A DNA stretch of 64,000 bases from Siccirubricoccus sp. G192. GTDB lineage: Bacteria; Pseudomonadota; Alphaproteobacteria; Acetobacterales; Acetobacteraceae. The stretch spans positions 4,738,501 to 4,802,500 of the forward strand of contig NZ_JAHREN010000001.1 in NCBI RefSeq assembly GCF_019084075.1, in the 5' to 3' direction. Within the stretch, counting starts at the first letter, position 1, and the number at the start of each line of letters is the position of its first letter. Made by a program: the position numbers and the translations under genes. The notes beneath the pieces were generated by a model that saw only the letters and a program-made list of their open reading frames with translations, was not told the origin of the DNA and did no database searches. This document shows positions 37,129 through 45,760 of the stretch, piece after piece.

Positions 37129-37522
37129 ATGACACTCAGCAATTCAGACAAGCCCGCGCTTGAGGCCGTGAGACGGTTGGAGCAAACCCGCATCGCAGCC
37201 ATCCGCAGCAATGATGCCGAAACCATGGCGCATATTATTGATGAAAAGTTCATTTATATTAACAGCAGAGGAAAGATCTACGACAAGCAGGCCTATCTCA
37301 CCGCTGTCCGTTCCCATAGCCTCACCTATGCGGCCGATCTTGACCTGACGGAAACCGATTATCGGATCGACGGCGACCTGGTGATCCTGGTTGGGCTGAT
37401 GCGCGGGCACGCTCGCCTTGAGCGGGAACAGGACGTCTATAACGACAAGAACATGCGTGTGTGGCGCGAGCGCGGGGGGGGAATGGAAGCTCCTGGCTTG
37501 GCAGTCCACCGGAACCTGGTGA
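37129..37522 (+). pseudogene. NTF2-like/DUF4440 protein, frameshifted as read
   Basis: Small NTF2-fold protein: EAVRRLEQTRIAAIRSNDAETMAHIIDEKFIYINSRG matches SnoaL/DUF4440 starts; YDKQAYL and ARLEREQDVYNDKNMRVWRER continue. A G8 run (37474-37481) breaks the frame; one base less gives RGGEWKLLAWQSTG and a stop at 37522, the normal family ending, ~130 residues. The middle of the gene uses AT-rich codons (ATT, GAT, TTT, TAT, AGA) unlike neighbours, suggesting recent transfer. No obvious RBS. Catalytic or binding role unknown. Confidence 0.75.
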
Positions 37523-37827
37523 TCCCGGCCGGGCTGATGCCCGGCCTGTCGGGGACATCCGCGGGCCTGGCCGGAGCCACCAGCGCACCCCCGGCAAGGC
37601 CGGCGCCGGGCAACCGAAGACTCACGGCCCCGGATGCCTCGCGCCTGCCCCGGAAAGCCAGGCCGCTTGTATCTTGCCGGCCGGTTCACGCCCTCCGGCT
37701 CCGCCTCCGGACGACCGGGCGGCTTGGCATCCTGCGGGCCGGTTCACGCCCTCCGGCTCCGCCTTCGGGCGACCGGGCCGCTCAGCGGCTTGCCGTCCGG
37801 GAAGGCGGCCGGGAACGGGACCGGCCC
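37523..37827. other. Convergent intergenic region with tandem REP-like copies
   Basis: Between the NTF2-like gene and the convergent unknown gene. The first part (37523-37670) shows nothing recognisable; the second part holds two tandem copies of the REP-like element. No gene on either strand. Confidence 0.5.
37679..37781. repeat. REP-like dispersed element, two tandem copies (58-bp period)
   Basis: GGCCGGTTCACGCCCTCCGG begins at 37679 and again at 37737; each copy continues CTCCGCC(T/T)CCGGACGACCGGGC or its close variant CTTCGGGCGACCGGGC. Copies match those at 2370 and 17487 and lie between convergent genes. Confidence 0.6.
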
Positions 37828-38553
37828 CTAGAAGAGGCGGAGTGCGGGTGGCGCGACGGCATGCGTGCCGCTGCCGGGCCGGCGCCCGTCGAGGATTGCC
37901 TCGAACCGCTCCAGGCGGTCCGCCCGCACCTCCGGCTCGCGGCGCCGCTCCGCCCCGACATCGCAGAGCCTGTCCAAGAGGCCGATGGCCCGGCTCCAGT
38001 ACCATTCCGCCTCGCGGGCATCCGTGGTGCTGCGCGCGCAGAGGCCGATCAGCCGCCCCGCGGCACTCGCCAGGTCGTCCGCATGGCCGGGCCGGTGATC
38101 GTGCCCGGCCTGGGCGAGGAGCCTGGCGATCCGGTTATGCAGTTCGCGCCGGCACAAGCGGAGCCAGAGGCGCCCGAGCGGGCCCGCCCGCCACTGCGGC
38201 GCGGCGGCGCCGGGTGCCGCCTGGCGGTGCTCCAGGGTCCTCGGCAGGATCTCCTCGGCCACGACCTGGCGCAGCACCTCGGCGCGCGCCGCGTCGAGCC
38301 CGTCATTGGTCCCGAGGATACGCGGGGCGAAGGGCTTCAGGCGCTGGCGCGCCTCGCGCGGCATATGGTCGTTGAGCGGGATGGCGAAGGCCCGGATGAG
38401 CTGGGAGGCGCAGCTCGGGGCATCGGTGTGCCCCTCCCCGGCCAGGGCGGCCACGAAGGCCATGACGCACATCTGCCCGAGATCCGGGGTGCCGATGCCG
38501 CTCACCAGCTCGACACGATCGAAGACCCGTTGCAGCCGCAGATCCAGGTTCAT
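37828..38553 (-). CDS. Hypothetical protein (241 aa)
   Basis: Soluble, helical-looking protein starting MNLDLRLQRVFDRVELVSG with strong RBS GGAGGGAGCG upstream. Contains a striking conserved-looking core, MCVMAFVAALAGEGHTDAPSC, ASQLIRAFAIPLND and RLKPFAPRILGTNDGLDAARA, then Arg-rich helices. No signal peptide or recognised domain. The C-terminus (DILDGRRPGSGTHAV) is probably disordered. Not recognised; a real gene by codon use and RBS. Confidence 0.65.
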   Translation of the reverse strand: MNLDLRLQRVFDRVELVSGIGTPDLGQMCVMAFVAALAGEGHTDAPSCASQLIRAFAIPLNDHMPREARQRLKPFAPRILGTNDGLDAARAEVLRQVVAEEILPRTLEHRQAAPGAAAPQWRAGPLGRLWLRLCRRELHNRIARLLAQAGHDHRPGHADDLASAAGRLIGLCARSTTDAREAEWYWSRAIGLLDRLCDVGAERRREPEVRADRLERFEAILDGRRPGSGTHAVAPPALRLF

Positions 38554-38765
38554 GGGACGCTCCCTCCGCCTCTCGCGCAGACAAGGAATCAGGAATGGAA
38601 CGCACGCGGCGGCCCGCGGCTGCACGGCTGCCGCGCGACATCATTCACGGCGTCAGGATCGGGAAGCAGGCACACGACGCTGCGGCCGCGCTGCATGGCC
38701 TCCGGGCGGGCATCCAGGCTGGCGCGCGGTGTCGGCGGCGAGCCGCGTCTTCCGCCTGGAACGGC

Positions 38766-39811
38766 CTATTCCTCCGCGGCCCAGATATGCAGGAGGGGGG
38801 CGGCAATGCGGTTCCAGGCGATGGCGCAGTCCCGCCCGCAGCGCTCGACCCAGTTCGGCACCACGGTCTCGGCCAGCATTGGGTGCGCCGGGTTCCATCG
38901 ACCCAATTCTCCCGGACGATCCGCATCCGGCCGCGCCGACCGGCCAGGCAATCCGGCAGGCCGGCATTGCAGGCCAGGCCCTCCCGGCCGTCCCGGTCGG
39001 CCTTCTCCCAGATCTCCTGCTGCAACTGCGCCAGCCCATCGCGCAGGCGGGTCCGGACCGTCTCGGGCAGGGCCGCCCAGGCTGCCTGGTTGGCGCCGAA
39101 GATCGAGACCAGCCAACTGATGGACAGCGGCGAGACATGCGACGCCTCCTGATGCAGCCCGATGCGGTTCCCGACCAGGGCGCCGGTGATGGCGCATTCC
39201 ACCACGCCGCCCCGCAGCGCCGCGGCCGTCTCGGCGAAGGGGATCACCACCGGCACGCCCCGCAGCGCCGTCACCAGCTCCGACTGGCCGACCGAGGAGG
39301 TCCGCACCCGGCGCCCCGCCAGGTCGGCCAGGCCGGTGAAGGGCTCGCGGCAGAAGACCACCTGCGCCGCATGGGTATAGATGGCGAGCAGCTCGACCCC
39401 GTAGCGTTCCCGCAGGACCGCCGCGAGATGCGGCCACCACAGCGCCACCATGCGGCCCAGCGTGGCGAGATCCGGGCTGAGCGCCGGCAGGTCGATGGCA
39501 TTCAGCTCCGGGTCGTTGGCCGCCGCCAGGCCAAGCGGCACGGTGCCGAAGGGGACCACGCCGAGCCGCATCAGCTTCAGCATCTCCTCGCCGCGGATGC
39601 CGCTGCGGTCGAAGGGCGCGATCGTTGCCACGGCTTGGCCGCCTGTCAGTTCCGGCACGCGCCGGGTCCAGAACGGGACCTCCTGGTCGAGATACTGCCC
39701 GATTCCGTCATGGCCGCCCACGACCCTGAGGAGGATCGGCGGCGCCTCCGCTGCCCGCACCGGGGCGGTGCCGAGGCCGGCCAGCAGCAGCAGCCATGCC
39801 GCCTGGGCCAT
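38766..39811 (-). pseudogene. TRAP transporter substrate-binding protein (DctP-like), frameshifted as read
   Basis: Periplasmic binding protein for carboxylates. Signal sequence MAQAAWLLLLAGLGTAPVRAA; the body (LMRLGVVPFGTVPLGLAA, GLADLAGRRVRTSSVGQSELVTALRGVPVVIPFAE, CAITGALVGNRIGLHQEASHV) fits the family. Near 38885-38905 the frame changes; adding one base (C3 to C4) gives DGTPAHPMLAETVVPNWVERCG and stop at 38766. Repaired ~348 residues. No DctQ/DctM neighbours, so it is an orphan SBP. A longer N-terminus from an upstream TTG is possible. Confidence 0.75.
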
Positions 39812-39927
39812 GCCGGCCAGGCACCGGAGCGCCCTGAATGCGAAGGTCAATGCGGCAACGCCCCGGAAATGGTAAGCCCGGCGACAGCATACCGTAACCT
39901 GTGGTTGCATGCAGCCCCTGGCAGACC

Positions 39928-40692
39928 CTATGCCTGCAGGAAGGCTAGGCGGTCCGCCTCCAGCACCAGGCAGGTCAGTTCCCGCCCGAAGACCGCGCCG
40001 GTATCGATGCCGATGCGGTTCCGCCGCACCACCGGGCCGCGCGCCGGCGTATGGCCATGCACCACCACCATGCCGAAATCGGCCTCCGAGGCCAGGAAGG
40101 AGTGGCGGATGCGCAGCAGGTCGTCCTCCGCCTGCGCCTCCAGCGCCACCCCCGGCTTGATGCCGGCATGGACGAAGAGGTAGTCGCCCAGCCGGTGGTG
40201 CATCTCCAGGCCGCGGAGGAAGGACTGGTGCGCCACCGGGATCAGCCCGGGCCATTGGCCGGGCGGCGCTTCCGGGTCGATGCCCCAGCTTGCCAGCGCC
40301 TCCCTTCCGCCGGTGAAGAGCCAGTCGGTGATCGCCGCGCGCTCCCCGGCCAGTGCGTCCAGCATGGTGCGTTCGTGGTTGCCCATCAGGTTCACGACGG
40401 GCACGCCTGCGGGCACCCCCGGCAGCGCCCCGGCAGCCAGGCGGGCTACCACCGCGGCGCTGTCCGGCCCCTTGTCCACATAATCGCCGATATGCAGCAG
40501 CAGCGGCCGCGCCGTGGGCCGTGCCACGAGGTCCTCGCCGATCATGGCATGCAGCGCCGCCAGCCTCTCGTCGCAGCCATGGATATCGCCGATGGCATAG
40601 ACGCGCTGGCCCGGCGGCAGGTGGCCAGGCGCGGCCTGGAACTCCATGCGGCCGGGCCGGGCCGCGGCGGCGAAATGCGCCAGATCGTCCAT
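39928..40692 (-). CDS. Metallophosphoesterase (PPP-family protein phosphatase-like)
   Basis: 254 residues. Di-metal site motifs GDIHG (35-39), GDYVDKG (69-75), GNHE (104-107) and later VHAG and VHGHTP histidines are all intact, as in bacterial PP1/PP2A-like phosphatases and diadenosine tetraphosphatases. Cytoplasmic, no signal. Start ATG 40692. Substrate unknown; could be phosphoprotein or ApaH-like nucleotide. Confidence 0.9.
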   Translation of the reverse strand: MDDLAHFAAAARPGRMEFQAAPGHLPPGQRVYAIGDIHGCDERLAALHAMIGEDLVARPTARPLLLHIGDYVDKGPDSAAVVARLAAGALPGVPAGVPVVNLMGNHERTMLDALAGERAAITDWLFTGGREALASWGIDPEAPPGQWPGLIPVAHQSFLRGLEMHHRLGDYLFVHAGIKPGVALEAQAEDDLLRIRHSFLASEADFGMVVVHGHTPARGPVVRRNRIGIDTGAVFGRELTCLVLEADRLAFLQA

Positions 40693-40705
40693 TCCGTCCC
40701 TTCCG

Positions 40706-42346
40706 CTATTCCGCCCGCCTGAGGCCCATGGCCAGGGTGCGTTCGTCCATGCGCGGCTCATAGCGCAGGCCGCGCCGCGCCGCCCAGGAATTCACCAGGT
40801 GGAACAGCGGCACCAGCGCCACCTCGTCGGTGGCCAGCCGCACCGCCTGGCGCAGCAGCACCTCCCGTTCCTGCGCGTCGATGGTGGCGGTGGCGCGGTC
40901 GGTCAGCGCATCCAGCGCCGGGTTGGAATAGCGCCCGGCATTGGAGGCGCCGCGCCGCGCCGCCGCGTCATAGGTGCCGAGCACATTGGCCAGCAGGTAG
41001 CTCGCCTCCCCCGTGGTGCTGCCCCAGCCGGTGAGGCGGATGGCGAATTCCTGGCGCGCCGCACGGGCGGAGAAGCTGGTCCAGGGCAGCGCCGCCACCT
41101 CGGTGCGGATGCCGATGCGGCTCCACATCTGGGCGATGGCCTGGGCCGTTTTGGCGTCGTTCGGGTAGCGGTCGTTCGGGCTGTGCAGGGTGAGGCGGAA
41201 GCCGTTCGGGAAGCCGGCCTCGGCCAGCAGGCGCCGCGCCGCCTCGGGGTCGAAGGCCGGCACCGGCACATCCGGGTTGTGCGAATAGACGCCGGGCGGC
41301 AGCCATTGCCCGGCCGGCTGCGCCGCCCCCTCCATCACCCGCTCCGCCAGCGCCTCCCGGTTGATGGCGATGGAGAGCGCGCGGCGGATGCGCTGATCCT
41401 TGAACGGATTCGCCTCCAGCGGCCGGCCCTCGTTGTCGGTGACACCGGGCGGACTGCCCTCGCGCGAGAAATCCGCCTGCAGGAAGATCAGCCGCAGCCC
41501 CTGGATCTCGAAGACGCCGACGCGCGGGTCGCGCCGGAGCCGCGCCAGGTCGGCCGAGGGCACCTGGTCGATCAGGTCGACATCGCCGGCCAGCACCGCC
41601 GCGCTGCGGGCCGCGTCATTGCCGAGGAAGCGGAGCGTGACGCGAGACCAGGGCTCCCGCCCGCCGAAATACGCCTCGTTGCGCGCCAGTTCGGTGCGGT
41701 CATTGGCGCTGTGCGAGACCAGGCGATAGGGGCCGGTGCCGATCGCCGCGCGGCCGCTGTTGTAGTCCTCCGTGCTGGCGCCCTCGCCGGCATGGCGCGA
41801 GACGATGGCGATATAGCCCATCTCGGTCGGCAGCAGGGAATGCGGCTGGCGGGTATGCAGCCGGATGGTGAGCGGGTCCACCACCTCCACCTTCGAGATC
41901 ATGCGGAGGAAGCTGCCATAGCCGCCCGGGCTGTTCGGCACATTGCCGGCGCGCGAGAGGCTGAAGGCCACGTCATCGGCGGTGAAGTCGCGTCCGTCAT
42001 GCCATTTGACGCCGGGGCGCAGGCGGAATTCCCAGACGGTCGGCTCCACCGCGCGCCAGCTCTCCGCCAGGCCCGGCTGCAACTGCACCCGCGCGTCGCG
42101 CTCCACCAGCCGGCTGAAGACATGCGCGGCAAGCTGCGCATTGGGCGCGGCGTTGAAGAAATGCGGATCGACCGAGGTGGCCGGCGCGGCGACGCCGATG
42201 GTGAGCGCATCGGCGGCGCGCTGCGCCACGGCCGGCTGGACGAGCAAGGGCAGGGCAAGGGCGGCAAGCGCAGGCAGGCGCCGGCGGCTGCGCGCCAGGG
42301 CGGCGGATATGGACGGCACGGAAGGCTCCTGGTCCCGGGTGGCCAA
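40706..42346 (-). CDS. ABC transporter peptide/nickel substrate-binding protein (SBP family 5)
   Basis: 546 residues of the DppA/OppA family. Export signal in the N-terminal ~40 residues (SRRRLPALAALALPLLVQPAVAQ). Motifs: LTIGVAAPATSVDPHFF, GLAESWRAVEPTVWEFRLRPGVKWHDG (family signature), IGTGPYRLVS, RRALSIAINREALAE. No permease or ATPase genes flank it, so it either serves a transporter elsewhere or is a remnant of a bigger operon. Divergent from the MaoC gene. Confidence 0.92.
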   Translation of the reverse strand: MATRDQEPSVPSISAALARSRRRLPALAALALPLLVQPAVAQRAADALTIGVAAPATSVDPHFFNAAPNAQLAAHVFSRLVERDARVQLQPGLAESWRAVEPTVWEFRLRPGVKWHDGRDFTADDVAFSLSRAGNVPNSPGGYGSFLRMISKVEVVDPLTIRLHTRQPHSLLPTEMGYIAIVSRHAGEGASTEDYNSGRAAIGTGPYRLVSHSANDRTELARNEAYFGGREPWSRVTLRFLGNDAARSAAVLAGDVDLIDQVPSADLARLRRDPRVGVFEIQGLRLIFLQADFSREGSPPGVTDNEGRPLEANPFKDQRIRRALSIAINREALAERVMEGAAQPAGQWLPPGVYSHNPDVPVPAFDPEAARRLLAEAGFPNGFRLTLHSPNDRYPNDAKTAQAIAQMWSRIGIRTEVAALPWTSFSARAARQEFAIRLTGWGSTTGEASYLLANVLGTYDAAARRGASNAGRYSNPALDALTDRATATIDAQEREVLLRQAVRLATDEVALVPLFHLVNSWAARRGLRYEPRMDERTLAMGLRRAE

Positions 42347-42439
42347 GGGTGGAGCCTGGCCGGGCCGGAAGGCAAGAGGGGGTGCTGGTCAGGGCCCGGC
42401 CGATATGCGACGAATTCCCCGGTATCGGGAGGATGACGC

Positions 42440-42895
42440 ATGCTGGAAATCGAAAGCATCGAGGCGCTGCGCGGGCATCTCGGCCAGAAGCTGGGCACCA
42501 GCGACTGGATGGTGGTGGACCAGAAGATGATCGACCAATTCGCCGAGGCGACCGGCGACCATCAATGGATCCATATCGACGTGGAGCGCGCCAAACGCGA
42601 GATGCCGGGCGGCAAGACCATCGCGCATGGCTATCTCACGCTGTCGCTGCTGCCGAAGCTGAACCAGAACATCTACCGCATCAAGAAGCGCTCGCGCGGC
42701 GTCAATTACGGCTCGAACAAGGTGCGCTTCACCGCGCCGGTGCCGGCGGGGGCACGCATCCGCGGCCATCTCACGCTGAAGGCCATCGACCCGATCGAGG
42801 GCGGCGCCCGCCTCACCATGGAAGCCATGGTGGAGGTGGAGGGCAACCCGCGCCCGGCGCTCGTCGCCGAGACGCTGTCGCTGGTCTACGAGTAG
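42440..42895 (+). CDS. MaoC-like acyl-CoA dehydratase
   Basis: 151 residues, a single hot-dog domain. The hydratase-2 motif FAEATGDHQWIHID with catalytic Asp and His (D40, H45 region), GKTIAHGYLTLSLLP, and NYGSNKVRFTAPVPAGARIRG are diagnostic. Hydrates enoyl-CoA to 3-hydroxyacyl-CoA. Good RBS GGGAGG. Followed 23 nt later by an argininosuccinate-lyase-like gene on the same strand. Confidence 0.93.
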   Translation: MLEIESIEALRGHLGQKLGTSDWMVVDQKMIDQFAEATGDHQWIHIDVERAKREMPGGKTIAHGYLTLSLLPKLNQNIYRIKKRSRGVNYGSNKVRFTAPVPAGARIRGHLTLKAIDPIEGGARLTMEAMVEVEGNPRPALVAETLSLVYE

Positions 42896-42918
42896 CGCCG
42901 GGCGAAGGGGGGGCGGCC

Positions 42919-44424
42919 ATGGCCGAGGAAGTCAGCCTGCGCGAGCGGGTGAAGGAGCCGCCCTCCGACCGCCTGGTCGAGAGCTACTACCGCCCCGCCG
43001 TGCTGCGCGCCCAGGCGCAGGTCTTCGACCATGAGATGTGGGTGCATCTCGCGCATGCGCTGATGCTGGAGCGCCAGGGCATCGTCGCCTGCGATTCCGT
43101 CGCAGCACTTTGCGGCACGGTGCTGGAATTGGCGGCGCAGGGGCCGGATTCCGTGCCGGTGGATCACCGGCAGGAGGACCTCTATTCCTATGTCGAGCGC
43201 CGCATCGTGCAGGCGCTCGGCCCGGATGTGGGCGGGCGGCTGCATACCGGGCGCAGCCGCAACGACCTCAACGCCACCACCTGGCGCATGGCGTTGCGGG
43301 AGCAACTGGTCGCCCTGCTGGCCGGCCTCGCCAGGTTGCGCGGCACGGTGCTCGACCTGGCGGAGCGGCATGCCGCCACCGTCATGCCGGGCTATACCCA
43401 TACCCAGCACGCCCAGCCCATCACCTTCGGCTATTGGCTGCTCTCCGCCGCCGATGCGCTGGCGCGCGACCACCGGCGGCTTTCCGGCGCACTGGCGCAT
43501 GCGGATCTCTGCCCGCTCGGCGCCGGCGCGCTGAGCACCACGGGTTTTCCGCTGGACCGCGGCCTGACCGCGGAACTGCTCGGCTTCGCCGCGCCGCTGG
43601 AGATCGCCTATGACGCCGTCTCCTCGCGCGACGATGCGCTGGAGGCGGCGGCGGCGATGGCGGTGCTGATGACCCTGCTCTCCCGCCTCGCCACCGACCT
43701 GCAGGCCTGGAGCACCTGGGAATACGGCTTCCTGGAACTGGCGGACCGCCACAGCGCGGTCAGCAGCATCATGCCGCAGAAGAAGAACCCGGTGGCGCTG
43801 GAGCATATGAAGGCCGCCGCCGGCATGGTGCAGGGCGCCCTCGCCGCGGCGCTGGCCTGCACCAAGAACACCGCCTTCGCCGATGTGAACGACGCCGTGA
43901 CCGCGGTGAACGAGCCGGTGCTCGACGCCACCAGCCGCACCCGCCGCATCCTGGCACTGGCGGAGGAGGTGCTGGCCGGCCTCACCCTCGACCCGCAGCG
44001 CATGGCGGGCGCGGCGGCGGAGGGTTTCGGCAGTGCGACGGAACTGGCCGATGTCATCGCCCGCGAATCCGGCCTCTCCTTCCGCATGGCGCACAACATC
44101 GTCGCGCTGGTGGTGCGGGACGCGCTGGAGGCGGGGAAGCGGGCCGACATGATCCGCAGCGCCGATCTCGATGCAGCCGCAGGCACGCTGTTCGGCAAGC
44201 CGCTCGGCATCGCCGAGGCCGCGCTGCGCCAGGCGCTGGACCCGGCCGAGAATATCCGTGCCCGCACCGTGCTCGGCGGCCCGGCGCCCGGCAACATGCG
44301 GGACATGATCGCCGCGCGCCGCACCGCGCTGGCCGCGGATCGCGATGCGGTCGAAGTCGTGGCCGCGCGCCTCGCCGCCGCCCGGGAGCGAAGCTTCGCC
44401 CTGGCCCGCGCCCTGGCCGGCTGA
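42919..44424 (+). CDS. Argininosuccinate lyase/fumarase superfamily enzyme
   Basis: 501 residues. The superfamily signature SSIMPQKKNPVALEH is intact, with GRLHTGRSRNDLNATTWRMA and PGYTHTQHAQPITFGYW (catalytic His and Lys loops) as in ArgH. It cleaves a C-N bond releasing fumarate or a related acid. The context next to MaoC and solute-binding genes, rather than arg genes, argues for a catabolic paralogue, not the arginine-pathway enzyme. Ends 2 nt from convergent hmgA. Confidence 0.85.
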   Translation: MAEEVSLRERVKEPPSDRLVESYYRPAVLRAQAQVFDHEMWVHLAHALMLERQGIVACDSVAALCGTVLELAAQGPDSVPVDHRQEDLYSYVERRIVQALGPDVGGRLHTGRSRNDLNATTWRMALREQLVALLAGLARLRGTVLDLAERHAATVMPGYTHTQHAQPITFGYWLLSAADALARDHRRLSGALAHADLCPLGAGALSTTGFPLDRGLTAELLGFAAPLEIAYDAVSSRDDALEAAAAMAVLMTLLSRLATDLQAWSTWEYGFLELADRHSAVSSIMPQKKNPVALEHMKAAAGMVQGALAAALACTKNTAFADVNDAVTAVNEPVLDATSRTRRILALAEEVLAGLTLDPQRMAGAAAEGFGSATELADVIARESGLSFRMAHNIVALVVRDALEAGKRADMIRSADLDAAAGTLFGKPLGIAEAALRQALDPAENIRARTVLGGPAPGNMRDMIAARRTALAADRDAVEVVAARLAAARERSFALARALAG

Positions 44425-44426
44425 GA

Positions 44427-45725
44427 TCAGCCGCCGGTGAAGCCCTTCGGAATGCCGTCCCAGCAGGCGTCGTATTCCGGCTGAAGCTGCGGGCATTCCA
44501 TGGCGAAGCGGGTCGGCCGGATCACCTGGCTGGTCTCGAACATGAAGGCCAGGGTGCCCTCGATGCGCTGCGGCTTCAGTTCCGCCTGGATCGCGCGTTC
44601 CGTCGTCGCCGCATCCGGGCCATGCGCGCTGAGCCGCGGATGCAGGCTGACGCCGCCGGGCAGGAAACCTTCCGCCTTCGCGTCATAGACGCCCTGCACC
44701 AGCCCCATGCATTCATTCATGACGTTGCGGTGGAACCAGGGCGGGCGGAAGGTATTCTCCGCCACCATCCAGCGCGGCGGGAAGATCACGAAATCCATGT
44801 TCGCCAGGCCCGGCGCCGTGGTGGGCGAGGTCAGCACGGTGAAGATGCTGGGATCGGGGTGGTCGAAGCTGACCGTATTGATCGCCATGAAATGCGCCGT
44901 GTCGTATTTGCAGGGCGCATTGTTGCCGTGCCAGGCCACCACATCCAGCGGCGAATGGTCGAGCATGGTCGCCCAGAGCGATCCCTGGAATTTCTGCACC
45001 AGTTCGGTGGGCTCGTCGCGCTCCTCGAACCAGGCGACCGGCGAGAGGAAGTCGCGCGGATTGGCCAGGCCATTGGCGCCGATCGGCCCAAGGTCCGGCA
45101 GCCGCAACGCCGCGCCGTGGTTCTCCGCGACATAGCCGCGCGCCGCGCCATCCGGCAATTCCACACGGAATTTCATGCCGCAGGGAATGACGGCGATCTC
45201 GCCCGGCCGCACCGCCAGGCGGCCGCATTCGGTGGCCAGCAGCAGCCGCCCCTGCTGCGGCACCAGCAGCAATTCGCCATCGCTGTCCATGAAGACCCGC
45301 TGCATGGATCGGTTGGCGCCATAGAGGTGGATGGTCACGCCGGACAGCGCCTCGGCCGCTGCGTTGGCGCCAAGGGTCGCCAGGCCCTCCACGAAATCCG
45401 TGGGCTCCTCGGGCAGCGGCAGCGGGTCCCAGCGCAGGCGGTTCGGGTTGGGCTCGGCCAGCGCGCCGCAGAGCAGCCCCTGCCCGATGCGGCGGAAGGC
45501 ACGATGCGCGGCGGAGGGGCGAATGCGATAGAGCCAGCTCCGCCGCGCCTCGCTGCGCGGCACGGTGAAGGCGGTGCCGGTGAGTTGCTCCGCATAGAGG
45601 CCGAAGGGCACCTTCTGCGGCGAGTTCCTCCCCACCGGCAGGGCGCCCGGCAGCGCCTCGGTGGCGAATTCATTGCCGAAACCGGAGAGCATGCCGGGTT
45701 CCGTCCCGGCGGGGTTCGGGGTCAT
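44427..45725 (-). CDS. hmgA: Homogentisate 1,2-dioxygenase
   Basis: 432 residues, normal length. Opens the ring of homogentisate in tyrosine/phenylalanine catabolism using Fe(II). Diagnostic: LSGFGNEFATEALPGALPVGRNSPQKVPFGLYAEQLTGTAFT, PRSEARRSWLYRIRPSA, and the Fe-ligand region WHGNNAPCKYD plus FPPRWMVAENTFRPPWFHRNVMNECMG. Strong RBS GAGGAGGTC. Its usual partners (fumarylacetoacetase, maleylacetoacetate isomerase) are not in the window. Confidence 0.97.
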   Translation of the reverse strand: MTPNPAGTEPGMLSGFGNEFATEALPGALPVGRNSPQKVPFGLYAEQLTGTAFTVPRSEARRSWLYRIRPSAAHRAFRRIGQGLLCGALAEPNPNRLRWDPLPLPEEPTDFVEGLATLGANAAAEALSGVTIHLYGANRSMQRVFMDSDGELLLVPQQGRLLLATECGRLAVRPGEIAVIPCGMKFRVELPDGAARGYVAENHGAALRLPDLGPIGANGLANPRDFLSPVAWFEERDEPTELVQKFQGSLWATMLDHSPLDVVAWHGNNAPCKYDTAHFMAINTVSFDHPDPSIFTVLTSPTTAPGLANMDFVIFPPRWMVAENTFRPPWFHRNVMNECMGLVQGVYDAKAEGFLPGGVSLHPRLSAHGPDAATTERAIQAELKPQRIEGTLAFMFETSQVIRPTRFAMECPQLQPEYDACWDGIPKGFTGG

Positions 45726-45760
45726 GACCTCCTCCTCGATGCCGCAATGCAGCGCGGCCC

